A stretch of 64,000 nt of DNA from Voacanga thouarsii (GCA_026120185.1 JANUWF010001729.1:310001-374000), one strand, 5' to 3'; shown: positions 47,236 to 59,286, numbered from the stretch's first letter. Notes: a model not told the origin generated them from the sequence alone. Numbers and translations: made by a program.

Positions 47236-48783
47236 CAAAAGGTAGGTGATCGGCCTACCGGGCAAGATACTCCTCCTTCTCTATACCCAAATAACAACCG
47301 GGTGTCCATTCCGGCAAAACACAGTCACTTGACTGAAATAAAAACTGCTAGCTCAGACCGGCATGACTAAGTAGTACTGACGTTTCTCTAAGTTGAGTTC
47401 ATCTTCTGGAGGAGGCCTCCTGCCAGAAGACTCACTCTTGCTCTACAAAACTAGTACTACCAGTCTACCCCCATTGAGTACTCCACGCAACATATCCCAC
47501 TTGGGAAAAATGAGCAAAACATAGTTCCACTTGAAAATGGCAATTAAGGTTTTCCAAAGTTTGGGGCAAAACTGGTTTTAGAAAGAGTTTTAGGTTTTAA
47601 GTAAAACCGCCCCTTGATCTGCAAATAATTTATTTGTCTGAAATGAGAATGGAAATAATCCTCAATTGCCTTTACAGAAATGAGTGACCATGCACTCTAC
47701 ATTTGGCTTGCCATAAAAAAAAATCATTTTTGCATCAAACAGGTTTTATGCAAGATCTTACCTGATCCTTGCTCATAACAAAGGTCTCCAATAGCTGACC
47801 TGACCCGCATAGGGTAAATACAAACTACAATCAAACTCAAGCCAAATACTCACTTTCTCAAATAAAACTAACTCAACCTACTACAGTCATATCCCTAGTG
47901 TCCCAAGCATTAAGACTCAATAATAAATAAAAGGGTTTATAAAATAAATCTAGTTTGATATTAAAATAACTAGAGTTTGAGAAATAGGTACAAAAAGTTG
48001 AAGGTTTAAATCTTGCTAAAAATAAATTATGGTTTATTTGAAAAAGGGTCCAAGGTAGTATTAGGTAAAATAATGATTTATTAATAATTTGGTTGTTAGA
48101 AAATAATTGATAGCTAAAATTTGTTGAAAATAAATTTAATGAGTCCTGTTTGAAAAATAATAAGCAAATCCTTAATGGGTTTTGATTAAAAGATAATAAT
48201 TAAATTTTTAGTAATAAATATTTTGTTAATTATAATTATTTCCATAAAAGGCTTTAATTGATTTTATCATTTTAAATAATATATTTTTTTTTCCAGTAAA
48301 AACTATTATTTATTTGACTAGAATATCACTATTTTATATAAAAGACCAAATCCACATTTTCCTATGGTTTTCAAAATTTTACTAGAAAAATCATATTACT
48401 AGATATTTTATTAATGAAATAAAATTTAGCTTAGGGACAACTAGATCATGATCATATTCCTATAGCTAACCACAATCATGAACATATACAACCCTTCAAT
48501 TCATCAAATCATCCAAATCATGCATACAAGCATAGATCTCAGTTTATCAAAACATGATCTAACCCCTACTAGCATAAATAAGATCATGGCTTCAATAATC
48601 CAACATGAATATAAATCCTATTCACCAAAGGTGACATAATCTCTAGCATACTTCATCACAAATACTACCTATGACATGGAGACATGCATTAAATCTCAAA
48701 TCATCATACAATCGACCAAGATAATCCATCCATGCATAAATCCCATCTCCTTCATATTCATACATACATTCATGCTTCAATCT

Positions 48784-48789
<6 letters not shown>

Positions 48790-48827
<38 letters not shown>
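48790..48827 (+). repeat. AT microsatellite
   Basis: Pure (AT)n in the A solo LTR. Confidence 0.92.
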
Positions 48828-48828
<1 letters not shown>

Positions 48829-49048
48829 TTAAATCCTATCTCCATCCACCTACTATCATCATCATCCTAGAGACATGAATCTAGAGTTTAAAAGAAAGGT
48901 TGAAGGCACTTACTTGGTTGATGAATGCTTTGAAGGAGTTTAGAGTAGATCTCAACCCCTAGATGTCTAACTTTGTCCATAGGAGATGGCGAAAACATGT
49001 TCATGGGAGAAAAAGTCATTCGGTCAAGAAAGGGGAATTTTCGACCAT

Positions 49049-49100
<52 letters not shown>
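49049..49100 (+). repeat. GA microsatellite with adjacent minus-strand micro-ORF
   Basis: The (GA)n tract is the reverse of the CT tracts in other A LTRs. On the minus strand it precedes the reading MTFSPMNMFSPSPMDKVRHL that ends near 48890 with the same residues as 30264-30394. Confidence 0.8.
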
Positions 49101-49103
<3 letters not shown>

Positions 49104-50743
49104 CGAAATCATTAGTATACTTATTTGCATAGGTTCTCATTAGAGATCAAGATTGGAGAAGATGAAGTTGTTAGAATAAATTTACCTTGAAGGTGTTCTT
49201 GACCTTAACAGAAATTTCTGGTGTTTTATCCAAAAGTGCTAGTTAGATTTTGGAGTTTGATGTTAAAAATGGTACGGATGGACTCACAGCAATGAATAGA
49301 TGAAATATGGAATTTTTAGAGGTAGTTTGAAGTGATTTGGAGAGATATTAGGTGAAAGGAAGTAGTAGGTGTTCTTGGTGTAGTGTGTGTTCTTGAAGGT
49401 TGAAGAAAATCGAGAGATGGTAATGCGCAGCTGCTGAATTTTTGTGAGAGATATGGGTGGATGAATTTCTGTAGGGTTTAGGAGGTTGATTATCTGATTT
49501 GGAAGGGAAAAGGAAAGGTTAGTTGTTACAATATTTGAAGAATATTTTTAGGAAGTGAATTTGGAAACTAAATATTCCAAGAATATCTTGATTTGTCTGG
49601 ACAGCTTTTGGAAATCTGCCATGGTTGATTGTTTGGAGCAGAATTTCTATGGGATTAATGCTGACTTATGGAGGCTTATGGTGGCCGAAATTAGGGTGTA
49701 CAATGATGAAGAGGAAGTATGGTCCAGTGAGCAAAATATTATGGAAGGTTACTAAATAAGATGACTGAAATTTTGGAAACCAATCAAGCTAAATTGCAGG
49801 GATTTGTTTGAGAGATTTTTGGACAGCCATTAATGGAATTTCGTGCAGAAGTTCAAGGGGATCAATGGAGCTCTGTTTATGGAGGTTTAAGGAAGGTTTT
49901 GACAGATGTACGGTTGGTGTTTTGGCTGGAAGAGAAAGAGGAAACAAGCTGGACAAATTTCTGCCCAGAAATTTCGCTGCACAGTGATTTTTCTGGCAGA
50001 TTTTTGTCTGCTGTTCAAAGCCATTTTGCAACGAGTTTTGAAGGGGATTTCAGGGGTATTCAAGGCTGGTTTCCAGCCTTCTTTATGGAGGAAAAACATG
50101 GCTAGGGTTCTGTACAAAAACTGGAAGAAAACAGCTTGGTTTTGGACCTCCAAAGCTGCGATTTGTACAGGATTTTTTTCTGGTTTTGCACCATCTTTGT
50201 GCAGTCCGAAAATAGCCATAAAAATCCAAATTCTAAGCTGATCAAAAGGGCCATTTTCTGGCAGCATTTGGGAGGAAATAATGGTCAAGAATTTCGACAC
50301 CTTGAAGGCACACAAAGCTTGAAAATTTTCAGTTCTATGTACAAAGGGAAATGAACCTAGCTAGAGTGAATTTTTAGAAAGTTCACTAAGGAATTTAATT
50401 CACTTGAAATCTTTCCCCCTCATCCATTGTTTCGGTCCATATGATGTATTTTACTAAGACATTTTGAACCTTCAAAGACACAACACATTGCTGGAATTTT
50501 TCTAGAATAAAATTGGTTTGAACAAATTGAACAAACTAATGAATTGAGAAATAGGAAGGATTAGGGTTCAAGAGGGAATGAATTCCCCTTAGAAATTTCG
50601 AGTAGAGTAAAAGAGTAGGATTTGAAGACTCCTATCATGTCTCTTATAGGACAACATCTCTACCCTACTCCAAACACCACTAAGGCCGAAAATGATACTT
50701 CCCAAGCAAAAATAAAATTTAATCATGCTATAGCTCTAATAAT

Positions 50744-50805
50744 GGAATTTGAACCCAAGACCTCAAGAATCAATTCTAAGGCTCTGACCACTAAACCACA
50801 ATAAC
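50744..50805 (-). other. tRNA-like pol III box pair in LTR (copy 5)
   Basis: B-box-like GGTTCAAATTCC is the complement of 50744-50755; A-box-like 'tttagtggtcagagcc' lies about 40 bases upstream on the minus strand. Confidence 0.54.
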
Positions 50806-51056
50806 TCTTGTTCTTATTTTCTCTCTAAAATTCTTTTCCTATTTATTTCCCAAGCTATCTCCATATTTTCACCTCAGGAAAAAATTACCATTTTGCCCTT
50901 CTCACTCAATAATCATAATCAAGCCCTTTAGACTATAAAACACAAATTCAATGTACATAAAATCATATAAAAATATATTTAAACATGCAATAAAATATTA
51001 TATGCATCCCAACCCCCTTACTCTAAGGTTGGTTTTGGCTGGAGTTTCACATCAAG

Positions 51057-51068
51057 TGTGGGGGAATG
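51057..51068 (+). other. Polypurine tract of B2
   Basis: 'tgtgggggaatg', separated from its upstream 'caag' by the A solo LTR, directly precedes the LTR start tgataggg. Confidence 0.8.
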
Positions 51069-52477
51069 TGATAGGGAAAAATTCATCCATGTTTTCTGAG
51101 TTATTTGAGGATATTTTGTGATACATTTGTTGTAATAACTAAGCATATTCCTTCATATTTGATATTTTACCTTTGGAAAGGTGTTTTAGAATTTTGTTGC
51201 AAAAAACGATGAAAAAATAACAAAACCGTCACCATTAGAGCACGGCTGACACCTGCTGTGACCCACAAAATTGGTGCCGCCCTATTCTGGAAATAGGGGA
51301 AAATTTCATTAAAAAAACATAAAACAACTGGGCTAACCAAAGCACGGCCAGCGTCGGTGCTGGCTCCACTCTGTCCAAAGTCGGCGAGCTTTTTAGTTTT
51401 GCGCGAATTTGGTAATTTCTTAAGAGTTTTAGTATTTTCCAATCTCTACTCGGCCCAGAACTCATAAAGGACGAATTTTTGCTTCTTGGAAGCCTATTTA
51501 AACAAGAAAAACACAAGACAAAAGTGTGAATTCAAGGAGCAAATTAGAAAATTACTCATTAAAGGAGAAATTCATCAAATCAATGAGGGTTGTTCAAGAA
51601 AGTCTTCAAGGGAGAAGAATGAGGAATGTCTATAAGTGTTTTCTTTTACCTTTGTTTTCTTTTTCTCTAAACAATGTTGTATTCAATATTTCCATTATAA
51701 CTTGACATTGTTTTTAGGATTCATGATTTCTTAAGTTAATTTAGTCTTTTGATCAATTAATTATTTATCTTGGGATTTGATTACTTGTTTTTCTTACGGA
51801 GTTGATTGATTGATTTTTGTTATTAACTTGCTTGAAAAGGGGGTTAGGAATAACTTCAATTAAGTAATTTCATATTTGTTATCTCATAACTTGCTTGAAA
51901 AATGGGTTAATTATTAAGAACTTAGGAAATCAAAGGTTGGTTGATGATTGCTAGAATATAGATTTATTGACTAATTTCATATTTTAAATCACCTAGAATA
52001 TAGGAGTTTATATGAGGATTAATTTTAATGCAACTTTTGGATAGATTGATTGAGACAGAATATGTTCACTAATTTGTCTAGAAGATAGTGACTCCATAGA
52101 TTGCAAACGAAGTGGATCTATATTAAATCCTTCATGCGACCAGGGTAATAATTGATTGTGATATCTGCTAAGAAATTCATTATCATATTTTCAGAAGCCT
52201 TTGTCTAAATTGCATATTTTCACATCCTTGAGCCGTGTATATTTTTCTTTAATTTTCTTCTTATTATCTTATCACTTTATTTGGTCAGTTAAACAATGAA
52301 TGAAAAGCGATTAGTGTGTACTTGTTCCTTTGAGGATCACTACTCGTTAATTCCCTATACTATGCTTACAATGAATATACTTGCTCGTATATGTATTCTG
52401 GGATTAATGTTTTAATTAAAACTTAACGAATGGATGGATTTAAATTTGAAGATTTTTATACACCGAAAATTTACACA
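51069..52477 (+). repeat. Athila-like LTR shared by B2 (3') and C1 (5')
   Basis: It starts 'tgatagggaaaaattcatcc' after a polypurine tract and ends near 'tttacaca'. It is directly followed by C1 internal sequence ('cttgaatcttgttgattta', compare 'cttggattttgttgattta' after the B1 primer site). It therefore closes one element and opens the next. The tRNA-Asp primer site expected at about 52480 has been deleted. It holds the GGCGCC-type motif cluster at 51225-51380. Confidence 0.8.
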
Positions 52478-52659
52478 TTAGAAACACTTGAATCTTGTTG
52501 ATTTAGCCTTTGTTGTATTTATAAATTTCACTAACTTTTGTGTTTAGCTAGTTTGTGAATATTTCTAATTTGTGTTTTTTTTTTCTTTTCTTTATTTTTC
52601 TATTATTTTTATTTTTTATTTGATTTTTTTTTCTTTGAGCATGAGATTGACATCATCAT

Positions 52660-53590
52660 GGACAATTACTTTTCGGCACAGGATAAATGGAGCTACAATT
52701 ATGAGAATTTGATAAACTTTGCAAGCTTGGATTGATGTTTTTTGTGAGATGTCACTTGAAGTCTCAATGCATTCTTTTGTCACCAATACAAATTTATCTG
52801 TTAAGTGGCATGAAGAAGCATCCCAACGTATGAGCCATTAAAGAACACAACTAGCCAAGTTGGTTGAAGATGCCATAAAGGCCCATACACTTGAACAAGA
52901 GAATCCCCAAGAAAAGGAGAGAGGATATGAAGGACAATTGCATAATGTGGCAAGAGATTCGATTCTATTCTATGTGCTAATAATTCTAACTTCTCTTTGT
53001 CACATGATTTTTTAGGTTCTTCTCAATTCTTGTAGAACAATAGTCTAAATGATGATGTATTGAGCTTAACATGCCTCGAGGAGTTGGATCTTTTAATGCT
53101 ATATCATACAAAATCCTTGGAGGATGTTCACACCTCATACCCTTCACCCTAATTTCGGGAAGGTAACTTGGTATTTGTAGATATGTTAAAAAGTAAGGAT
53201 TTCTTAATTCTATCTTTAAAAACTACATTACTAGGTCTAAAAGGGAAGTTTAATTATGACAAATCTTTTGAAGGGATAAGTGGTAATTCTCATGTTTACA
53301 CACTATTTAGACATAATTTACATCATTGTGTTGGGAAATTGATTTGTATGTCTAAAGCGCTGTGACGGAATGGGGGTCATGCATTTACTTTCATTGCAAT
53401 GAATATTTTCCATGAACTCTCCATTTTTCAAAACCTTCTCTTATTTCTACTTTCATCATACCTACCTTTTTCAATGAGCATTAATTTATTTTACAAAGCT
53501 TTGATAAGGAAGCATGATGAGTGGAAAGAGTTGTCTCTTTGTTTTTTATTTGGACTTGTTCGGTGTTATTTCCCCAAATAAGGAAAATAT
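52660..53590 (+). pseudogene. C-family ORF of unknown function, C1 copy, broken
   Basis: The reading begins near SLEVSMHSFVTNTNLSVKWH (from about 52750), then EEASQRMSH, a TAA, and RTQLAKLVEDAIKAHTLEQE with amphipathic helix character. It continues, with shifts, to VFVDMLKSKDFL-like sequence (53168 on), DKSFEGISGNSHVYTLFRHN, LICMSKAL, a TGA at 53361, and FYKALIRKHDEWKELSLCFL (53490-53548). The same order is in the minus-strand copy at 61134-61900. I recognise no family. The helical N-terminal part could be a diverged gag tail; that is a guess. Confidence 0.55.
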
Positions 53591-54751
53591 TTTTCATCTT
53601 AAGAGTGGGGGAGTGAGTTGTGTCTTTATTTTCTTTGTTAGGATTTTTATTAGTATTTTTTTAATTTGTTTTCTTTTATTTAGGCGTGTCTTTATTTTAT
53701 TATTATTTTCCTAGTGCTTTTATTTGAGGTTTTCTTTTGTAGGTTTGAATAAAGTCTTCTTAAACAAGCGCTTCTCTCTATTCTAAGTTTTAACATTTAT
53801 TGGAGCATTATTGCACTTGGGGAGTATTGCTTAACCTTCTTTCCCCTTTTATCATTTTTTGTCCTTTTAGAGATGCTTTCTTGTGTTAATTTTTTGCCAA
53901 TAAGGATATTATCCAGTTTAAGTGCAAGGGAGTGATTTGGTGATATTTTTTGTCCAAGTTTTTATCAATTATCCTAGTGTTTTCTAGGTATCGAGCTATT
54001 TTGGAAGAAATTTTGAAACAATTTTGTTGAAAATAAATTTTGACAAATTCCTTGGAAAGTTTGGAGATTTGGAGCTAAATTGAGCTTATTTATCTATAAT
54101 GAAGTTGTGATTTTTTTTTTTTTTTTAACTTGAGATATGGATTTGTCATTCATTATGGTTGGATTTTAATTAAATGTAAACTTATGTATTAAGTTGGAAT
54201 TTGGTAAGTCTTGAGAATTTATGCTAACTTTGGTTATCATAGTTTAGCTTAAATAAACTAGTTTAGCTTAAATTCTCTTGTACTAGCTCAAATATAACTA
54301 AGGTTGTATTTGTCTAAATTTGATGGCCTTATGATTATTTGAGAATTTAAGCTAACCTTGGTTATATTTGAGTGTCTAAATTTGATGGCCTTGGGATTAT
54401 TTGAGAATCTAAGCTAACCTTGGTTATATTTGAGCTTGTACAAGAGAATGTTATTCTCTCTTGAGAATTTAAGCTAACCTTGTAGAATATTATTTGAGCA
54501 TGTACTAAATATGAACTTGTTTAACTTAAATTTGATGGCCTTGGGATTATTTGATTTAATACATAAGTTTGAATGGTTTTCAAATGGTTGAATGAATGAC
54601 AAGTTTGTTTTTGAGGTTGGAAGAATATTATTCCTTTACTATGGATGAATTTGCTAAGGAAAAATTTGCTAAATTGTTTTGTCTTGTTCTAAATGCTTAG
54701 TATCTAATTATTGTTTACTTGAGGACAAGCAAAGTTAAAGTGTGGGGGAAT
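53591..54751 (+). other. C1 3' UTR: polypurine-like tracts and inverted repeat
   Basis: Non-coding. Internal polypurine-like tracts lie at 53598-53614 and 53913-53933, and the terminal tract at 54735-54751. Between them is a repeat cluster (54200-54560) built on 'taaatttgatggccttggg' and 'aagctaaccttggttatatt'. Confidence 0.6.
54272..54449 (+). repeat. 34-bp imperfect inverted repeat with direct repeats in the loop
   Basis: The left arm (54272-54305) starts 'attctcttgtactagctc'; the right arm (54416-54449) is its reverse complement with two mismatches. The loop and right flank hold three diverged copies of a 'tttgatggccttgggatta' unit. Confidence 0.82.
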
Positions 54752-56218
54752 TGATAGGGGCTAAATTCATCACTATTTTTCTAGTTATTTGAGTCTAATT
54801 TGAGATACTTTTGATGTAACAACTAGGCATATTCTTTCCTATTTGATATTTTGCTTGTGGTGAGTGTTTTTGATGAATTTGTACAGAATTGAGTAGATTT
54901 CGAGAAAAAAGTAAAAATTTCCAAAATGCACATGGCGCTAGGTCCAGCTAAAGCACCTGGCACCAGGTCTGTTCTGGAAAAGATAAATTTTAAGGAGAAA
55001 CTAGAATGAACCTGGCACTAGGTCCACTCTGTGCAGAGACGGTGAATTTTCTCTTTCAAATCATATTTTGACAATTTCAGTTTGATTCTTTTGGGAACTC
55101 TTTCAACCACAGAAAAAGACTCTTTTAGGCACTTTTTGGCAATTAGAACTCCTATTAATACAAGAGAATAACATTGTACAAACTAGTTTTCATAGTTTTC
55201 ATTTCTTCAAAAATAATATCTTTTGAAAACTCCTAGGAAAACACTAAGATTTAGGAGGATCAAAAGAGAATTCTTGGAGAAGAAGAGGAGGTTACTCAAG
55301 AAGGTTTCAAGAAAGAAGAAGAATGCTTACTTGTCTATATGTGGTTTCTTTTTCTCTTCTTTGTAATTTATTGACAATTTGAGATTAATGTTTTAATAGT
55401 CTTTAGAGGATATTCTTTTGGATTCACGATTTTATATTGATTTTAGTTCTTTGATCAATTTATTGGTATTATTGGTATTTGATTACTTGAGCATAACATC
55501 TTGTTGGATTGATTAGTTCTCTTCTAATTAACTTGCAAAACGATGTTAGGAGAGATTGGCCAACTAGTTAATTTAATACTAGTTATTCTTAACTTGCTCG
55601 AAAAAGTGGTTAACGGTAAAGACTAAGTAATCAAAGATTGGTTGATGATTGTTAGAATATAGATTCATTGGCTAATTTCATGTTTAAATCACCTAGAATA
55701 TAGGGATTTGTGTGAGGATTAATTTTAATGCATCTTTTGGCTGAATTGGTTGAGACAGAATATGTTCACTAATTTAACCAGAAGATATTGATTCCATGGA
55801 TTGAAAATAAGGTGGGTCTACTTTAATCCTTTATGATGCCAAGATAATAATTAATTTATAGAATAGCTAGTTAATCATTAGTATGTATTCAATGATTTCT
55901 ATCTATTTACATGCCCTTTCTCCTTGTTCTCACTCCTTGATTATCCTTGTGACTTTTCTTATGTGACGTAATTTTTCTCTAGTGTAGTAGGTTAGTTGGT
56001 TATTTATTCTATATTCTTATTTTATTGGCTAAACAATAAAGATTTGAGTAAAGTAAGATGGGAGCTTAAGTTCTCGTGGATTCGATACTTGCTATTTCTT
56101 ATACTATATAATAGGTATACTTACACGTATGTGTGGTTTCTGTGGTTAGCATTTTAATTAAAGCTTGATTGATTGTAGACTTTGTTGATAATATTTTCTA
56201 CACTAAAAACATGCATCA
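54752..56218 (+). repeat. C1 3' LTR
   Basis: Starts 'tgataggggctaaattcatc' after 'aaagtgtgggggaat'; ends 'aaaaacatgcatca'. Length 1467 bp. It contains 'acctggcaccaggt' (54957-54970), a 6-bp-arm palindrome of the kind clustered in all B and C LTRs. Confidence 0.83.
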
Positions 56219-56311
56219 ATCATGAGATAGCAATAATGAAAATGGCTCTAACAAGTATAGAATTCATTAATGAAGCAAGATCCCAAGTATTGATAGCCCA
56301 TGGATTCTAAT
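56219..56311. other. Spacer between oppositely oriented C1 and C2
   Basis: 93 bp that match no repeat in the window. It may be the only sequence in the right half that is not obviously retrotransposon. Confidence 0.5.
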
Positions 56312-57710
56312 TGATGCGTAAATTTTTTGTGTAGAAAAATCATCAAATTTAAATCCATCTCTTAGTCAAGTTTTAATTAAAACATTAATCCAAATATACA
56401 CATACAAGTAACTATACTCATTGCAAGCATAGCATAGGGAATTAAAGAGTATCGATCCTCAAATGAACAAGTACGCACTAATCACTTTTCATTCATTATT
56501 TAACCAACCAAAATAAAGAGAGAAAATAATAAAAAGAAATATATACAACTCAAGGATGTATGAATATGCAATTTTAGACAAGTATCCTAGAAAACATGAT
56601 AATGAACCAACTAGCAATTCTCTCAACTAATTATCATCTTGGCATCATGAAGGAATATAAAGTAAAATTCAATCGTTTCACAAGTCATGAATCTACTTAG
56701 ATAAATTCCTCTTCATTTGTCATTCCATTGAATCCTATATTTTAATTCATATTAAGAGATTTGTCAATCTATCAATCAAGCTAACATAACCAAAACATGC
56801 ACTAAACTCAATTCCTTATAAGTATGAAATTAGCTAATAACCCTTTGATAGATGTGGAATTAACTAATCTTTGATCACTTAGGTCCTAAAATCCTAACTT
56901 TGTCACTCAAGTCTATTAAAATTTAACAAATATGAAATCAATGAAATAAAAATCCTAACATCATTTGGTCGAGTTAACTAGAAGAACTCACATTAATAAG
57001 GAATGATAGCAAGTCATCAAACACCAAAGATGATAAAGAATTGATCAAATAACCAAATTAACACAAAATCATGAATCCCAAAATAATGTTAAATTGTAAT
57101 AAAAATATTAAATACATCATTGTTTAAGGACAAGAAAACAAAGATAAAAGAGAGCACTCATAGACAAGCCTTTTTCTTCACCGTTGAAGACTCTCTTGAA
57201 CAGTCTTCCTTGATTGGGTAAATTCCTCCTTCAATGAGTGATTTGAATTTATGCTCTTGGATCCACCTCTCTCTTCTCTTCTTGTGTTTTCTCTTGCTTT
57301 TATAGGCCTCTTGGATGCTAAATTTGTGCTTTTAGAAGTCTTAGCCTACTAGAATTCAAAAAATATAAAAATCGTTGGAAAACTCCTAAATTTGTGTATA
57401 GGATTTCCGCCTTCCAAAGTGGACCTGGCACCGGGTACCTTCGACCCACCTAGTGTCAGGTGCAATCTGTTCTTCCCCTCGGTTATTGCTCTGTTTCCAC
57501 TGGCCCGACAGAATAGACCCGGTGCCTGGTGCATTCTGGAATTGTTCACTTTATGCTCAAATTTGACTCAAATCTACACAAATTTGTCAAAAATATTTTT
57601 TATAAAAAAAAAATGTCAAATAGGAAGGAATATAACTAGTTATTACAACAAATGTATTTCAAAATAACCTCAAATAACTGGGAAAATAATGGTGATTTTA
57701 GCCCCTATCA
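56312..57710 (-). repeat. C2 3' LTR
   Basis: Ends 'tgatgcgtaaatt' and 'agcccctatca'; 1399 bp. The minus-strand start tgataggggc follows the tract at 57711-57726 ('caactgtgggagtatg' on the minus strand). Confidence 0.83.
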
Positions 57711-57935
57711 CATACTCCCACAGTTGAACTTTTTCTTCTCCTCAAGCAAATAAGATTTAAAACACTAAACATTTAGAACAAGACAAAACAATTTGGCATA
57801 TTTTTCCTGAGCAAATTCATCAATAATGAAGGCATAACCTTCTTGCAACCTTAAACATAAATTCGTCATTCACTCAACCTTCGATCCACCTGGTACCCGG
57901 TGCAATCTGTTCTTCCCCTGGATTTTTGCTCTATT
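57711..57935 (-). other. C2 duplicated 3'-UTR end fused to LTR interior
   Basis: 57711-57880 repeats 59618-59780 (both contain 'taagatttaaaacacta' or close). At about 57881 the sequence jumps into C LTR interior, matching 57440-57500 ('aggtgcaatctgttcttccc'). The two joined sequences share only a few bases (about 'ccttcga') at the junction. Confidence 0.72.
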
Positions 57936-59281
57936 TGATGTGTACGAATTTGGATATAAAAAATCATATAAAAATAAGCACATTCCCAATCACGTTTAAA
58001 TTAAAACGTTAACCACAAATTACACATATGAGCAAGCATACTCATCATTAAGCATAGCATGGGGTTTAAAACGAGTATCGATCCTCAAGGAACAAGTATG
58101 TAGTAATCACTTTTCTTTCATTAACCGACTCAATAAAATGAAAAAGAATAAAAAAGGAAAATAAAATCAAATAAAAGAATATATACATATCAATGATGGA
58201 GAATTATGTAACTCAAACCATTATTTTGACAAACATGACCTTAAAGTACTCAATCATTATCATAACTAATCATTCTCTTGGCATCATGAAGGATTAAGAT
58301 AGATTCACTTCTTTTCCAATCTATGAAATCACTATCTTCTAGACAAATTAGCATCACATATCCTGTCTCAACTAATTCACCCAAAAGATGCATTAAATAC
58401 AATCCTTGATTAAATCCCTATATCCTGGCAAATTTAAAATATGATATTAATCAATGAATCAATATCCTGGCAAACATCAATTAACCCTTAATTACCCAAT
58501 TCTTACCAATTAACCCCTTTTCCAAGCAAGTTAATAGAAAGAAACAACAAATTAATCTCGTAATCAGCATAAGTAATTAAATACCAAGAATAGCAATCAA
58601 TTAATCAAAAGATCAAAGTAATTCTAAAAATCATGAATACCGAAAACAATGTCAAATTCCTCCTTAATTTGAGTGATTTTGTGTTTTGCTCCTTGAATTC
58701 ATGCCTTTGACTTGTGTTTTTCCCCTATTTATAGGCTTTAGGAGTGCCTAAATTCGTCCATCTAGGGTTTTTGGCCGAATAGAAGTAGGAAAACACCAAA
58801 ACTCTGAAAATTGTCAAAAACGTGCATGAAAATCGAGGCACTACGTCTGTACTAGTGCACAAGTACCGCCACATGTCCTGCCTAGGGCTGGTGCCGGTTG
58901 CATTCTATTTCTCTGTCCGTTCACCGATTTTCTCGATTTTTGTGCCAAGTTCTTCCAGGTCACAGTCGACGCCACCTCTAGGCTCTCAACCAGCACCGTC
59001 TATGTTCTATTCAGCCCCTGTTTCACTGATTTTTTATTACCTCAAAGTGCGTGCCAACAGCACGTGGTCGACGTTGGCTCTCCCGTCCTGGCCGCCACCG
59101 CCTTTAGTCTGTTTAGCAACGATTTTGCCTTATTTTACCCCTAAAATCTAAAATAATACACAAAATATCTTTCCAATGGTAAAATCTCAAATATGAAAAA
59201 ATATGACCAGTTATTACACAAAATGTATCACAAAATGGCCTCAAATAACTAGGAAATATATGACTAATTTAAACTCTATCA
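57936..59281 (-). mobile_element. B-type solo LTR, reverse, TSD CTATT
   Basis: Closest to the B1 LTR (38808-40233). CTATT at 57931-57935 repeats at 59282-59286, giving exact ends 'tgatgtgtacg' and 'aactctatca'. Length 1346 bp. It fixes the LTR ends for the whole group. Confidence 0.93.
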
Positions 59282-59286
59282 CTATT

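Larger units (their letters stand above)
46472..51051 (-). mobile_element. Family A solo LTR, reverse, TSD TCAAG
   Basis: Bounded by 'tgtaacaccccgc' and 'ggagtttcaca', with TCAAG at 46467-46471 and 51052-51056. At 4580 bp it is longer than its relatives because of a tandem duplication at about 46862-47196. Its sequence near 47370-47470 follows the subfamily of the outer LTR at 23986-32482. It carries the AT run (48790-48827), GA tract (49049-49100) and tRNA-like segment (50744-50805). Confidence 0.94.
42911..51068 (+). mobile_element. Element B2: Athila-like, 5'-truncated, no pol
   Basis: It contains the second copy of the extra ORF seen in B1 and the shared 3' UTR modules, and ends at the polypurine tract next to the LTR at 51069. 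The 5' LTR, primer site and gag are missing; the boundary with the reverse gypsy fragment is near 42910 but not exact. A family A solo LTR (46472-51051) is inserted just before the polypurine tract. Confidence 0.75.
51069..56218 (+). mobile_element. Element C1: non-autonomous Athila/Tat-like element
   Basis: LTR (51069-52477), short internal region of 2.27 kb and LTR (54752-56218), same orientation. The internal part has one decayed ORF of unknown family and no protease, RT or integrase. The two LTRs differ clearly, so they may come from different subfamilies joined by recombination. Confidence 0.72.

Noticed and set aside
48676..48870. Short ORFs over AT and GA microsatellites as proteins
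   Set aside because: Repetitive Ile-Tyr or Ser-Leu translations of simple repeats are not evidence for a gene; only the part after the CT tract is noted.
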